From Pegoplata infirma (taxonomy: Eukaryota > Arthropoda > Insecta > Diptera > Anthomyiidae), in contig OY992539.1 of NCBI GenBank assembly GCA_963921195.1, forward strand, positions 162,384,622 through 162,448,621: DNA of 64,000 nt, given 5' to 3'. Position 1 is the first letter of the stretch. Every line of letters starts with the position of its first letter. Made by a program: the position numbers and the translations under genes. Shown here in pieces: positions 45,315 through 57,216 of the stretch. The notes beneath the pieces are model-generated. The model worked only from the letters and a program-made list of their open reading frames with translations, had not been told where the DNA came from and ran no database searches.

Positions 45315-46592
45315 TACTGCGCAAACGAGTTTGACATGAACCTTGCGATTTCATATATTTTTTGCTCCCCCCAGATTTAATACTACTGATAATCAGTATA
45401 GAACTTTCTTCGAATATCTAGGTTCACGCTTCCGGCTGAACAATGCTAAGCATATATTTTGGTGTGTTGTTGTGTGTTGTTTGATACAATTTCTAAAATG
45501 GGTCTGGATGTGGTCTCAAGCGTAGAACCGACATACTGGCCTTCAGATCGTATTGAGATTCCAGATCTTATCGACTTTGGAGTGACTAGAAATATAAAAA
45601 GAAATTTTGTAAGTGTAGAATCTTCATTGGAACTCTCTTCAGACCACACAGCCACTATTGTTACTCTATTTAACCCCCGAGAAATTGTATTCCCCACTGG
45701 TGACTTAGCACTGGCAGGCAAAGCAACAAATTGGCTAAAATATAAAAAGTTTCTCAGTACTCATTGCTCGGAAAACATATTGCTAAGAACACCACTGGAA
45801 ATTGACCTCTGGCTTAAGAATTTCGAATCTAATCTCGAACTATCTGCTCAACTTGCTACTTAACCCCCCAATCCAGACAGAATGTATTTTCATCTGCTGA
45901 TGTCCAACGACTCTTAATTGAAAAACGAAGAGCTCGTAGAGAGTGGCAACTGCACAAATCTCCATGCTCAAAAGCACAACTTATTCAATGCACTAACAAT
46001 TTACGAAGATTGTTAGAATTTCAGAGAACGGCCGCACTAAATAGATTTTTTGAAAATCTAAAGCCTACATCAAAAACCGACTACTCATTATGGCGTGCTA
46101 CAAAAAAATTAAAAATACCTGTCTTATGTAAGCCTCCTTTGCGCAAAGCAAATGGAGGTTGGGCTAGAAATAATACTGAAAAAGGAAATCTGTTTGTTGA
46201 GCACTTGAAAAATGTATTCACACCAAATGAATGAATTGTTATAGTAGAGTTGCCACTAATTTTACCCCAGCGCATAGCAGTACCCGTTAGGTTTGAGATG
46301 CGAGAGATCGAAAATGCAGTTTGTGCATTAAACCCCAAAAAGGCATTTGGTATTGCTAAGATCAGTAATAAAATGCTTTTGGAGTTACCCCGAATAGCAT
46401 TAAGAATATTTTTTTTTAATGCTATATTACGCCTTCTACTTACCTTCAATTTACCAAAACTTTTTTAAAAACTGTTAGTGAACAGATTAACAACTCATGT
46501 CGCTCAGAACAACTCTATCCCCGATCACCAGTTTGGATTCAGAAATAAATATAGCGCAATTGAGCAAGTTCATAGACTGGTAGGTGAAATTA

Positions 46593-48370
46593 CCCAGCAA
46601 AATTTTCGGTTGCGAAGAACCGATTGTTGAACAACTTATACTTCGCTAGAACCTGTTCTAATTCTTGTGCAACGCCGATTCTTTTTACAAAGGGATTGTC
46701 CCAAAAGCAACAGGTGTTTGTAAGCAAAATTAGAACATATTTTTGTTCCTCGGAATCGGTTCTAGAAGTAAAATTTGGAACAGAAATGAGAATTAAAGAA
46801 ATACTTTTAATTGCATTAATTTATTAAACAAAGATAAAGACAATTATATATAACATGGAATATTTACATTTTTTTAAGACAAATTTAATCTTTTTTCGCC
46901 GCCAAAGTTGCATTTTGGGCCTTACAATAATGACATACCAGAACATGGATTTTCTGCAAACAAAAATAAAAAAACATAATATTATTAATATTTGACCCGA
47001 CCCAGACAATGAAAATTAAATTTACTCACCTTTGTTTCAACAATTTTCACTATTATATACTGCTATTTTAGTAGAATTTCATGTTTTTCTTGGTTATCAA
47101 AAATAATTTGATATTTATTTTTTAATTTTTTTTGACACATTTTTTTTTTTTTAATTCCTGAGAACAAAAATGTTATAAAATTTTGATTGCAGAGAACAAG
47201 CTTTACAATAATTTTCACTTAACTTGTTCCAAATAATTAAAGTGTAATAGAGTATGGTTACCGAAGAACCTGTTCTAGAACAAGTGTTGTCAAAATCGGT
47301 TCTGAAAAATTCCCAGCAAAACTTAGATTACCAAATAAGGTATAAAATAAGGTATAGGATCTCTTATTTTATACATTGCAGCATTGATGATTTTAACAGG
47401 CGATGAGACTCAAAGTAATGCATCCACATTATCACAAAGAATACCAGTAAGGTATAAAATAAGTAATAAATTTATAACGAAGAATACGAGTAAGGTGTAA
47501 AATATATGATATTTTATAGGTTACGAGAAATGAAATAATATAGCATACCAGAAGATAATATATAAGGTGTTACGAGTAGTAAAAAAATAAATTTTGTATT
47601 AAATTTACTTACGTGATTGTAAGTGAGTGTAAAGCTATGTTTACACCATACCACTGAGTCGTATGATTTTCATGAAAAAGAAAGATTTTTTTATAGCATA
47701 ATTTTAGGCATGTAATATATATATAGGATTGTTATTTAAAAGCGACGAAAAAGTTTACATATTGCTAAATTTATAAACTTAAGATTTAACAAATAGTTAT
47801 ATTTGTTTATAAATTTAGCAAAATGTAGAGTTTTTTGTCGCTTTTTAATAACAACCATATATTTACTACATGCCTAAAATTATGCTATAAAAAAACACTG
47901 CTTTTTCATTAAAATCATATGACTCACAATCAGTGGTATGGTGTAAACATAGCTTAAGTAGATAAAATATGCTCGTGAGTGTGTGTCGTTAGAATTTTCC
48001 TGTCGTGTGCCCATCTCTAGTTTAAACTTGTGCATTTTTTTATAAAATAATTATTTTTTATGTTATTGTAATGCATTATGCATCCAATTATAAATAATGC
48101 ATTATTTCAAACTTTCAAATAATACATAATGTAACCAAATATAAGTCATCCATGATTTAATGTTTAGAAATAATAAATATGAAATACATTTTTTCCAATA
48201 ATCATGCATTACGTAGCAAATTATTAGTAATGCATTATTTTTCACTTTAAAATAATACTTTGTGGAACAAATGTTTGGTAAGACATCCTAAAATAATCCT
48301 ACAAATAAGGTATATACATTACCTGGTAATGTGTTATATAATCACTACCCATTACCAAAGTTTTGCTGGG
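46593..48370. mobile_element. Composite insertion in the Jockey relic, CCCAGCAAAA ends
   Basis: CCCAGCAAAA occurs at 46593-46602 and 47312-47321, and its inverse TTTTGCTGGG at 48361-48370. From 47312 to 48370 the ends continue as inverse (CTTAGATTACC/GGTAAT-type), with TAATGCATTA-rich sequence inside. Between the two direct CCCAGCAAAA copies lies a second element with inverse AGAACCGATT and CTAGAACAGGTTCT words near both ends (46620-46660 and 47265-47305), as expected if it inserted into the first with duplication of this sequence. Boundaries are approximate. Confidence 0.55.
47633..47954. mobile_element. Harbinger-like MITE, AGCTATGTTTACACCATACC ends
   Basis: AGCTATGTTTACACCATACC is inverted exactly at the right end, and TAA flanks both sides (47630-47632 and 47955-47957). 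The arms extend about 130 bp through ATCATATGACTC-like, TTTTTATAGCATAATTTTAGGCATG and AAAGCGAC words. It is a 322-bp, nearly complete hairpin. Confidence 0.85.
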
Positions 48371-49002
48371 TTTGCCTGGGTAAAAGAGCCTATGAAGAAA
48401 AAAATATTGTTCTGCACTTTTTATTGATGATAAAAAATATGTTACCACCAAATACACATAAGTTACTCGAATATTACATAACAATTACATAATGTTAGTA
48501 CCCCGCAAATCATACAAGCTGGTGTTCCACAAGTTAGTATTTTGGGACCGCTTTTGTATATTGTGATATGTCAACTCTGATATGCCAACTAATCGAAATA
48601 CGCATACCCCCACATTTGCAGATGATGCAGCTATTTTAAGCTCCCATAACAATCCACTTGCATCAAACTCGTATTTTGCAAAGTCACATTCTTGAATTAG
48701 AATACTGGTAAAATAAGTGGAAGATTATAGTGAATGAACATACAACGGTTACGTACCTCGAATTCATCTGAATAGTCATCTTACGCGGAAAAACCATAGA
48801 GATGCAAAATTAACCCAAATAAAATTGAAAACTATTGCAGTTAATTGGCTAATTGGGAAAAACTCGAAACTTAAGTTAGACTGTAAACTATTGATCTACA
48901 GCTCGATCATAAAACCTATATGGTGCTATGGTATTCAGTTATGGGGTAGTGCCTCTGCGTCTAATGAGGAAAGAATACAGAACAACATTTTGAGAATGAT
49001 TA

Positions 49003-50292
49003 CACTGTGCTACAGAGAAAAAATACTTCTGATGTGACATAGTATAGGTTGTTGGTCTTGTCGAGTAGATCACAAAAATGCCCACTAAACTTGCTAGACA
49101 CACTCAAATTTTAGAGTTATTGCCAAAAAACGTTTTTTTGGGACTTTTCTCACTACACCTTTTGTAATTCAGAAAATTTTCAACCGATTTAAAATTTTTT
49201 AACTGTTTTTGATCGAAAATGGATGGCGCTTTCCATGTGTGTGAATTGGTCTATACATATAGGAAAGATATTTATTGATTTTTTCTATAAAATCTTATTT
49301 TTTTGTTATTTTTTGAAAATTTTCGAGTTTATCGATTTTTTGCTGCTATAGTTCGTTTAACAATCTTTATATTTATAAACGTATTTTTAAAGAAAATTTG
49401 ATTCTTAATACGATACGCTTTATCCTGAAAAAATCGGATAACAATTGACAGAGTTGTGATAATTTTTCTAAAAAAGAAAATTAAGATTTTGCAGGAAATC
49501 GCCGTTCTGATATCCCAGGCAAAAAAAATAATTTTATAAAAAGAGGTCATGTACAATATTTTTAAAGGTTTTTGGGCGCTCTGAATCCGAATCTGGCCTT
49601 TAAATTGCTCTATCTCGTCAGGTTTTTGAGATATTTAACCTTAACTGATATATGAAAAACTTAATAAGATAGCGCAATTACAAGGTCAAATTCCAATTCA
49701 GGAGGCCAAAAACCTTTAAAATAATGATACGCGACCTCTTAGTATGTTCGTTTATTTTTTTATTTTTTTTTGCCTGGGTTATCCGAACGGCAATTTCAAG
49801 CAAAATCTTAATTTTCTTTTTTCGAAAAATTATCACAACTCTGTCAATTCTTATTCGATTTTTTCGACGTAAAGCTCATCGTATTCACAATTAAATTTTC
49901 TTTAAGACTACGTTTATAAATGTTGTTGAAGTAACTATAACAGAAAAAAATCTATAAACTCAAAAATTTTTCAAACAATAACAAAAAATTAGATATTGTT
50001 GAAAAAATCAATACATATCTTTTTTATATGTATAGACCAATTCACACATATAAAAAGCCCTATCATTCTTCTATCCAAAACAGTTTAATAATTGAAAATC
50101 GGTTGAAAAATGTTTAAGTTACACTTGGTTTAGTGAGAAAAGTCCCAAAAAATCGTTTTTTGACAATAACTTTAAAATTTGAGGGTGTCTGGCAAGTTTG
50201 ATGGGCATTTTTGTGATCTTTTCGACGAGACCTACAACCTTAACTACCTCATTTAAAAAGTATATTTGATTTTGTGTTTTTGTAGCACAGTG
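49003..50292. mobile_element. Palindromic element, CACTGTGCTACA ends, TTA duplication
   Basis: CACTGTGCTACAGAGA at the left is inverted at the right (TGTAGCACAGTG), with TTA at 49000-49002 and 50293-50295. The arms are about 600 bp each (CACAAAAATGCCCA..., AAACGTTTTTTTGGGACTTT, GGTCTATACATATAGG) and meet near 49640. Removing the element and one TTA joins RMI directly to IDAPWYV of the Jockey relic in one frame, which supports the boundaries. One arm recurs at 14400-14710. Confidence 0.85.
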
Positions 50293-50582
50293 TTATTGAT
50301 GCCCCCTGGTATGTTACAAACTTAAACATACACAGAGATCTAAATGTGTCCTTTGTTAAAGATAAAATTGTGAGGCATACCCAAAACTACTTATGAAAAC
50401 TAGAATCATATCCAAACAATTTAGCGCGTAATCTTCTAAATAATAGTGGTCACCAACGCGTTAGAAGGAGCGCCACTGCTGACTTTGCACACTAAAGTGA
50501 AGGATGATGCTTTTGAAAGCATTGGATAATTTATGAGCAAATGAAATTTTGTCTGGCACTGGCTGGACTTAATACTAAGTTA

Positions 50583-50746
50583 GAGAATAATCACAATTGG
50601 AGCGGGAAGCGTTTTTCCGCAACTGTTCACATACGTTTTATATGACAACAAAATTCCGCCGCGTTTTTCCGCCAAACTAGATTCAATTCTATTTTTATGA
50701 GGACAATTGCGTTTTTCCGCTTCCCGCTCCAATTGTGATTATTCTC
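50583..50746. mobile_element. 164-bp Tourist-like MITE, copy 2 (inverted)
   Basis: Same length and ends (GAGAATAATCACAATTGG with GAGCGGGAAGCG) as 8182-8345, in the opposite orientation, again between TTA at 50580-50582 and 50747-50749. The copies differ at few positions by eye, which suggests recent amplification relative to neighbouring repeats. Confidence 0.9.
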
Positions 50747-50821
50747 TTATATTAGTTTTAAGTTCGAAAGTAAGCGTGTTTTTTATTTCGTAAATTCGAA
50801 ATTCACTCTTTTGCTTATAAC

Positions 50822-51909
50822 TAGGGTTCGGATTTTTATGCAAATGCATATTTGTTGTCGTCAGTCTGAGAGCAACAAAAACTAAATATCTTTGCGAATT
50901 AAGAAATTTGCAGTAAAATGGCATTGATTTGTTAGTGCATATTTTTGCATATTTTGCTTTTAATGCATATTTTTGCATATATTGCTGATATTACATATTT
51001 TTGTCGCATATTTTGAAAAAAAGTGTTTTTTTTTTTATTTTATGATATTTTTACATTGCTGTATATATTTTTTATTTTATAATGTATGCGTTAAAGTACA
51101 CAGAAGAAAATATGGGGAAAAATATTGTTTACTCAATTGTTTAAATTTAAATTTAAAAAAAAAAAAATTGCGTATTTTTTTAACTGACACAATTAAAAAT
51201 TTACTTAAAAGCTTTTAAAAAAATTTGAGTAAATAATTTAATATTTTATAATTTTTTTTTTTAATTTTATTTTTTTCTCTTAGTTTTTTTCAGTTCTTAT
51301 TTAGTTTATAGTTTTTTGTTTATGTAAATCAAAGTTTGAAATCATCTTTATAAAAATTTCCAATGTCTTTAATGTTTTTGGTAAAAGATTTAAAAAAATA
51401 TTTTTTTTGTAAAAAAAAATGTGAAGCTTTTTTATTCTTTTGAGTAAATTTTTACTTTACACAAATAAACACTTTATTAAAAAAAACGAAAAATTTTGAG
51501 TAAAGTTTTTTTTTTTTTTGGTATACATTTAATAAATTTTTATTAAAAGTTTACTAAATACTTTTAAATCGTTTACTGGTGCAAAATTGAGTAGTTTTTT
51601 ACTCAATAGTATTACAAATTTACTCAAAAAAAATTTTTTTTTTTTTACTTTTATAATTTTGTGTTTTACTTTACTTGAACTTGAACTTTTGTGTTTATTG
51701 TACCTTTTTTTCGTTTATAAGACTTAATTTTTACGATTTTTATGTTCTTTTTTGTTTTTTTGTTAGTTTTATTTTTTTATCATTAATTAATGTTTTAGAA
51801 AAATTTGTAAGTGCATATTTTTTACATTTTTAGCGCATATTTTTCTATTTTTGGTGCATGTTTTATGCGCATAAAACGCGATTTTAACTGCATAAAAGTC
51901 CGAACCCTA
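50822..51909. mobile_element. hAT-like element, TAGGGTTCGGA ends
   Basis: TAGGGTTCGGATTTTTATGC is inverted at the right (GCATAAAAGTCCGAACCCTA) with one mismatch. An exact 8-bp CTTATAAC flanks it (50814-50821 and 51910-51917). TGCATATTTT words repeat near both ends, and TTTACTCAAAAA words repeat inside. It is 1088 bp and AT-rich, with no transposase. Confidence 0.9.
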
Positions 51910-52752
51910 CTTATAACTTTTAAACCACTGAACCGATTTCGCTGGATTGCAATACCAACCTGACCAGGTAAATACCCAACATATATGCCAAACTTCAGGA
52001 GCCTCTGTAAAGTCTTTCAAAAGTTAGCGTGTTTTCAACAGACAGACAGACGGACGGACATAGCTAGATCGTCTTACAATCGATCGAGGATCATGAATAT
52101 ATACTTTATGGGGTCCTAGACCAATATTTCGGGGTGTTAGAAACGTAATGACAATCTTATATATACACTAAAAAAAATAAACTGGTAAAACGTCTGGTAA
52201 AATGCCTTGTAATCCCGTTCTACCAATATTTAACAAGTTTCCTTGTTTTTTAACAAAAATTCTTGTACTTTGCTCAAACGAGAACTACAGTTTTATTGGT
52301 AATTTTACAAATTTATTTTCGTAATTGTATTCTACCTTTTAAAAAGGTTATCTTACAAAAAAAAAACTGTAATTTTACAACAAAGTTTTTATTACGAGGA
52401 TTCTAGTTGATTTCCAAAAAAAAAAACTGTTATTTGACAAAAATGATTTTATTACGAGGATTTATGTTGTTTAACAAAAAAAAAAGTTTTTTTTTTGTAA
52501 ATTTTCCCAGACACATTTTTTTGCGTTTTGGAATAAAAAATTATTAAAAAAGATTTAAAAAAATGTTGATACTTAAATGTTGTATCTTAAAAATTGTCAC
52601 TACCAAAAATTTGTAAATTTTCAAATCTTTTTTTGGAAAATTAACAATTTTATGTTTTTAATTTACAATTTTTTTTTTTTAATCTACATTTTTTTTTTAA
52701 TTTTGTATTTTTTTGTAAATTTACGATTATGGTTTGTAAATTTACCATTTTT

Positions 52753-55700
52753 ATACCCTCCACTCTAGTGATAGAGGGTATATATAAGTTTGTCATTCCG
52801 TTTGTAACACATCGAAATATTGGTCTAGGACCCCATAAAGTGTATATATTCATGATCCTTGATCGATTTTAAGTCGATCTAGCGATGTCCGTCCGTCCGT
52901 CCGTCTGTCTGTCTGTCTGTCCGTTGAAAACACGCTAACTTTTGAAAGACTTTACGGAGGCTCCTGAAGTTTGACATATATGTTGACCATTTACCGGGTC
53001 AGGTTGGTATTGCAATCCAGCGAAATCGGTCAAGTGGTTCAAAAGTTATGAGCAAAAGAGTAAATTTTGGCAAGGGTATTTTACGAATTTACGAGATTAA
53101 AACCACTCTAACTTTCGAAAGACAATTTTGAGGGTGCTGAAGCTTAGCATATATATTTGTCGTTCCCCAAGCCTGTTTGGTTTTGAGTTTCAGCAAAATC
53201 GGTCCAGTGGTTCAAAAGTTATAAGCAAAGCCCTGAATTTCAGATTGGTTTCACCTTAAACTGTTGAAAACTCGTTAAACAAGTTTTAACAGCATGGTGA
53301 AATATCAGTTTTCTTAAAACTTGTTGTTGTTAGTTGTCTTGCCGTGGCGTGCAGTTTAGTTGTTAGACAAGTAAATATTTGTTATTGTGTTGTTATTGTT
53401 TTTGTAACTGTATGTAACGGTGTAAAGTAAGTATTTTTGGAAAAAAAAATCAAAAAAAGTGGGACTTATACATATGATTGAATGTTAGGTTATTTTTGGT
53501 TTTTAAGGAAGAGGTTGGTAAAATAAAAACAGGGAAAATGTGAAATAGTTTTTTTTGCATTACATATATGTAGGTACTAGCTGTTTTGCACCCGGCGTTG
53601 CCCGGGCTAAAAAAAAATATTATATAATGAATAACAGTTTGTAATGCCCTATGGTTGCATCCTCGGTTGGCACTACATCTGGTGAAAATTTCAATTTCTC
53701 ATTACTTTACACCACCTCTGTCCGATCGCGCGCTGATATGACCCAATATTCCCGCCTTGTTAGTACTCGACGTTTAAGCGTGATAACCCATTATAAATGG
53801 GTATTGCAATTTACGTCCCTTTGTTCGATCGCACACTGATATGGGCCCGCATCGGTTAGTCAGTTATTAAAAATTGGCTCAGCCGTTTTTGCGTGATTGC
53901 GGAACTGGCAAAAATAAACGCCTTTACCCAATCAAGCGCTAATATGGCATATTGTTTCCGCCTCGGTTAGTAAGGACTATATGTGTTGAAATTTTGTTAA
54001 AATCAGTTAAGGCGCTTAAGCGTAATTACGGAACAGACAGAAAATAACTTTCAGTGTGGTGCAAAGGGGCGTGACAACTTACGCCCCGTGGTCTAAACAC
54101 GTTCTATTATGGTTTATTATTCCCGTTTCGGAAGTACTATATGTGGTGAAAAATCCATTAAAATCGGTTAAGCCGTTTACGCATGATTATGGGACAGGCA
54201 GAAATAACTTTCGATGTGATACAAAAGAGCGTGGGATTTTACTCCCTTTTGTCAAACCACACTCTTTTGTGGCCTATAGTTCCTGCCTAGGTTAGTGCTA
54301 TCTGCGATGGAAATTTTTTCAAAATCAGTTAAGCCGAATAAGCGTGATTGCGAAAAAGGCAGAAAGGAGGTGCAATAAATTTAACAGGGCGTGTCATTTT
54401 ATGCCCTTTTGTCCGATCGCTCATTTTATGTTCTATAGTTCCCGTCTCGTTTAGTACTATCTGTGACGAAAATTTCATGTTAATTTATTCAGCCGTTGAT
54501 GTGTAATTGCGGAACTGACAGAAACAACTTTTAGTATAGTACAAAAGAGCGATGCAACTAATGCCTCTTTGTCCAAACGCGCTTTATTATGGCAGTCAAA
54601 AATAATTTGAAATTAATACAAAGAGCGGCATTTTAAAACGCCTTTGACCAATTACGTGCTGATATGGCATATTGTTCCCGCATGGGTAGTACTATCTGTG
54701 TTGAAAATTGCAATAAAATCTGTTCAGACGTTTATAAGTGATTACGGAACTGGCAGAAAAACCTTTCAATGTAACAAAAAGGGGCGTGGACTTTTACGCC
54801 CATCCGTCAGAGCGCCCTCCTATTATAACCTATAGTGCACGCCTGGGTTAGTACTATGTGTGATGAAATTTTCATTAAAATCGGTTCAGACGCTTAAGCG
54901 TGATTACGGGACAGGTAGAAATAACTTTCAATGAAGTACAAAGGGGCGTGGCATTTCCGCCCCTTTGTGTGATCACCGCCCTATTATAAACTCGCTTGGA
55001 TTAGTTCTGTATGTGGTGAAAATTTCTTTAAAATCGGTTCAGCCGTTTAAGTGTAATTGCTGAAAAGGCAGAAATAATGTTCAATATAATACAAAGAGGC
55101 GTGGAATTTTACGCCTAGTTGGCCGATCGGTCTCTCTTATAGCCTATAGTTCCCGTCTCAGTTAGTACTATCTGTGGTGAAGATTTCATGTAAATCGGTT
55201 CAGCCGTTAATCCTTGATTGTGGACAGACAGACAGAAAAACCAAAGGATGCCACGCCCCTTTGTAAGGATCTTATATTTACAAAAAGTGGGCGTAAAAAG
55301 AGGCGTGGCTTCCAATCAAGATGTGGGGTGGCATATATTTCCTTGCAAAAAATGCCCTATTAGTATGCCAAATTGCATGTTTATCGGTAACTAACATCCA
55401 AATATAGTACAACAACCAAATATATTGAAAAATCTGAAATTCACAAAAAGTGGGCGTAAAAGGAGGCGGGGCATTCAATCGAGATGCCATTGGTGCCAGT
55501 TTTCATTCCAGGAAACGTACTATCTACATGCCAAATTTCATTTGAATCGGTTCAGTAGTTTTTTTCTGAAAGCGACACAAACAAACAAACATACAAACAA
55601 ACAAACTAACATGTAATTTTTATATATATATAAGGATAAAACAACAAAGATATTTTACAAAGTAATCTTGTTACTCAAAGAAATTGTACACTGCAAAAAA

Positions 55701-55979
55701 TTTTTACACCCAAAAAAAATGTTACACTCAAAAAAAAATATACACATAATTTTTTTTTTAATGAAATGTCACACTCAAAAAATGTTGACAGTCAAAAAAA
55801 TGTTACACTCAAAAAAATTTGATTGATTAAAAAAAAGTTTTACTCAAATTAATATATTTCTAATAAAAAATTTTGAATGCAATTTTTTGAAATTTTTTTT
55901 AGAAAATTACTTTAAGATAACATTGTAGAGGGTATTCATAGATTCGACCAAGTCGAATTTAATTTTTCTACTTGTTTTT
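52753..55979 (-). mobile_element. DINE-1/INE-1-like copy with a central tandem array
   Basis: Read on the minus strand it begins AAACAAGTAGAAAAATTAAA with a TTCGACTTGGTCGAA hairpin and TACCCTCTAC, and ends with a GACGGACGGACATCGC array, CACTTTATGGGGTCC and the hairpin TACCCTCTATCACTAGAGTG. Comparison with the intact partner 43993-44703 places it between T residues of an ATTTTTTAAA-like site without obvious TSD, as reported for Helentrons. The middle carries the ~160-bp array 53650-55230. This reproduces the known layout of DINE elements with central repeats. Confidence 0.65.
53580..55625. repeat. ~160-bp tandem array with CCCGGCGTTGCCCGGG head
   Basis: About ten modules share the phrases TTAGTACTATCTGTGGTGAA, then AAAATCGGTTCAGCCGTTTA, then GCGTGATTACGGAACAGGCA, then GGGGCGTGGCATTTTACGCC. 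TACTATNTGTG landmarks fall near 53966, 54131, 54291, 54449, 54684, 54846, 55002 and 55160, so the period is 156-165 bp with one longer gap. The head is CTAGCTGTTTTGCACCCGGC; the tail has (ACAAACAA)n and ATTTTTATATATATATAAGG. It may be a separate insertion inside the DINE-like element. Confidence 0.75.
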
Positions 55980-56359
55980 AAATATATTTACCATTTTTTC
56001 TTGTAAATTTACAATTTTTTTTTTAATTTTTGCGGTTTTAAAACAATATTTTTACCAATAAAATTGGTTATTTTACCAATTTTTGGCGCATTGAAAATTA
56101 CGAGGAAATCCTCGTAATTTTACGAGAATTTTACCTACTTCCTATTTTACGAGAATAGCCTCGTAAAATTGCTAGATTTTTTGGTAATTTTACAAGTTTT
56201 TTTTTTTTTTTTGAGTGTACCCTCTATCATTAGAGTGGAGGGTATATAAATTTAACGGATTCAGGAATTTAAAAAAAAAATTAAAAAACGTTTTTTTGAT
56301 GTTTTTTTTACTATTTTCCTTATATCTTGCGTTGTATTTTCCTTATATCTTGCGTTGCA

Positions 56360-56645
56360 TGGCTCGTTTTTGGGCTTTTAGATCATATTCTTATACCCGC
56401 CAAAAGTGTCGGTCCCATAAGGGTAACTCACATGCAAAATATCACTCCGATAGGAGTTTATCTTCTGTCTCCACTTTGAGCTTCAAATTTGGGGTTTTTG
56501 CAAAAAAGGACTTTAAAAAAAAAAAAAAAAAAAATTAAGTTTTTTTATTAAAATAATTAAAAAAATATTTTTGTATAATATTTGATCGTAAATACTTAAA
56601 TTTTTGACCCTCTACCAAGAAGGGTTAACGTTTTTTTTAAAGATA
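56360..56645. repeat. Left arm of the inverted repeat around the LINE
   Basis: The arm contains TTTTTGGGCTTTT, AAAAGTGTCGGTCC with AAGGGTAACTCACATGC, TTTTTGCAAAAA, and TATTTGATCGTAAATACTTA. All recur inverted at 60485-60710. The two arms are about 230-280 bp and roughly 80-85% alike by eye. The next 200 bp (to about 56790) contains two CC(C)AACCAATGTGGGTTAA / CTACCAAGAAGGGTTAA phrases and nothing coding. Confidence 0.7.
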
Positions 56646-56799
56646 ATATATTAATACGAAATAGTAGTTGGGGTACAAAACACAAAAGCCGATTTATACT
56701 TGTTTATAGCACAAAATTTAAGCTCTAAACTTCAAATTTTCTGCGGGGGTCATTTTTGACCCCCAACCAATGTGGGTTAAAGACGTCCTAGATCGGTAA

Positions 56800-57216
56800 G
56801 ATTTCATGACAGACTTACAGTTATCTAATAGAATGCCACGACACCAAAAAACTCTTAATTTTCCCAAATTAATTATTAATTATTATATAATTATTTTATT
56901 AATTTGTAATTTGTAATTTATTTATTTATTTCATTGACTGTCCTATGCTACAAGATCAAATCTTATAATTACAGCATAGGATTTTATAAAGCTAAACAGG
57001 TTAATTTGTTTATAAGAATTACATATGAAATTCAAAATGATATATAAAAAAATATGAAAATATATAAAAAATATAAAATTATTAATTATAATTAATAAAT
57101 AATATAAAATCAAACTTTAAACATTTTAGTAAAAATTTTAAATTTTATCATAAAAATAATCAAAAATAAAAAAATAAAAAAAAAATAATAAAAGTAGTAG
57201 TAATTAATTAAAAATT
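56800..57216 (-). other. 3' untranslated region and tail of the LINE
   Basis: After the stop codon at 57217-57219 the minus strand runs through AT-rich sequence to about 56870, where it becomes a (TAAA)n/(TTACAAA)n-like tail (AATAAATAAATAAATTACAA). Such a simple-repeat tail is usual for CR1/Jockey-group LINEs without a long poly(A). The exact end and the TSD cannot be set because of the AT-rich flank. Confidence 0.5.

Larger units (their letters stand above)
45358..50500 (+). pseudogene. Jockey-type LINE ORF2 relic, interrupted
   Basis: Blocks in order on the plus strand: an endonuclease stretch (GSRFRLNNAKHIFW, then EPTYWPSDRIEIPDLIDFGV and SSDHTATIVTL, 45420-45670); linker EKRRARREWQ and YSLWRATKKLK (45900-46130); RT part NPKKAFG, then DHQFGFRNKYSAIEQVHRLV (46330-46590) after an internal deletion; GVPQVSILGPLL and TFADDAAIL (48510-48640); WLIGKNSKL and KPIWCYGIQLWGSAS (48840-48960); DAPWYVTNLN and ESYPNNLARNLLNNS (50296-50450). 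Stops and shifts are present. Insertions lie at 46593-48370 and 49003-50292. Confidence 0.85.
52166..56217. mobile_element. TA-flanked CACT element, GGTAAAATTACC type, split by a DINE-like copy
   Basis: Begins CACTAAAAAAAATAAACTGG and ends TTTTTTTTTTTTTGAGTG; TA flanks at 52164-52165 and 56218-56219. It aligns with the reverse complement of 43993-44703. The 25264-25877 copy shows the uninterrupted ATATATACCCTC at this insertion point. The interior is interrupted between 52752 and 55980. Confidence 0.85.
50747..56248 (+). mobile_element. DINE-1/INE-1-like copy, interrupted twice
   Basis: Pieces at 50750-50821, 51910-52165 and 56218-56248 match successive parts of the compact copy 25264-25877: ACTTTTAAACCACTGAACCG, the GACAGACGGACGG array, ATATACTTTATGGGGTC, and the closing hairpin TACCCTCTATCATTAGAGTGG. 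The interruptions are the hAT 50822-51909 and the CACT element 52166-56217. The left limit is uncertain. Confidence 0.65.

Noticed and set aside
45446..46449. Minus-strand frames of 91 and 122 codons
   Set aside because: Mirror images of the Jockey relic coded on the plus strand.
56215..56538. 107-codon plus frame
   Set aside because: Spans the end of a CACT element, a DINE-like hairpin and the left inverted arm; ends in a poly-lysine from an A run.
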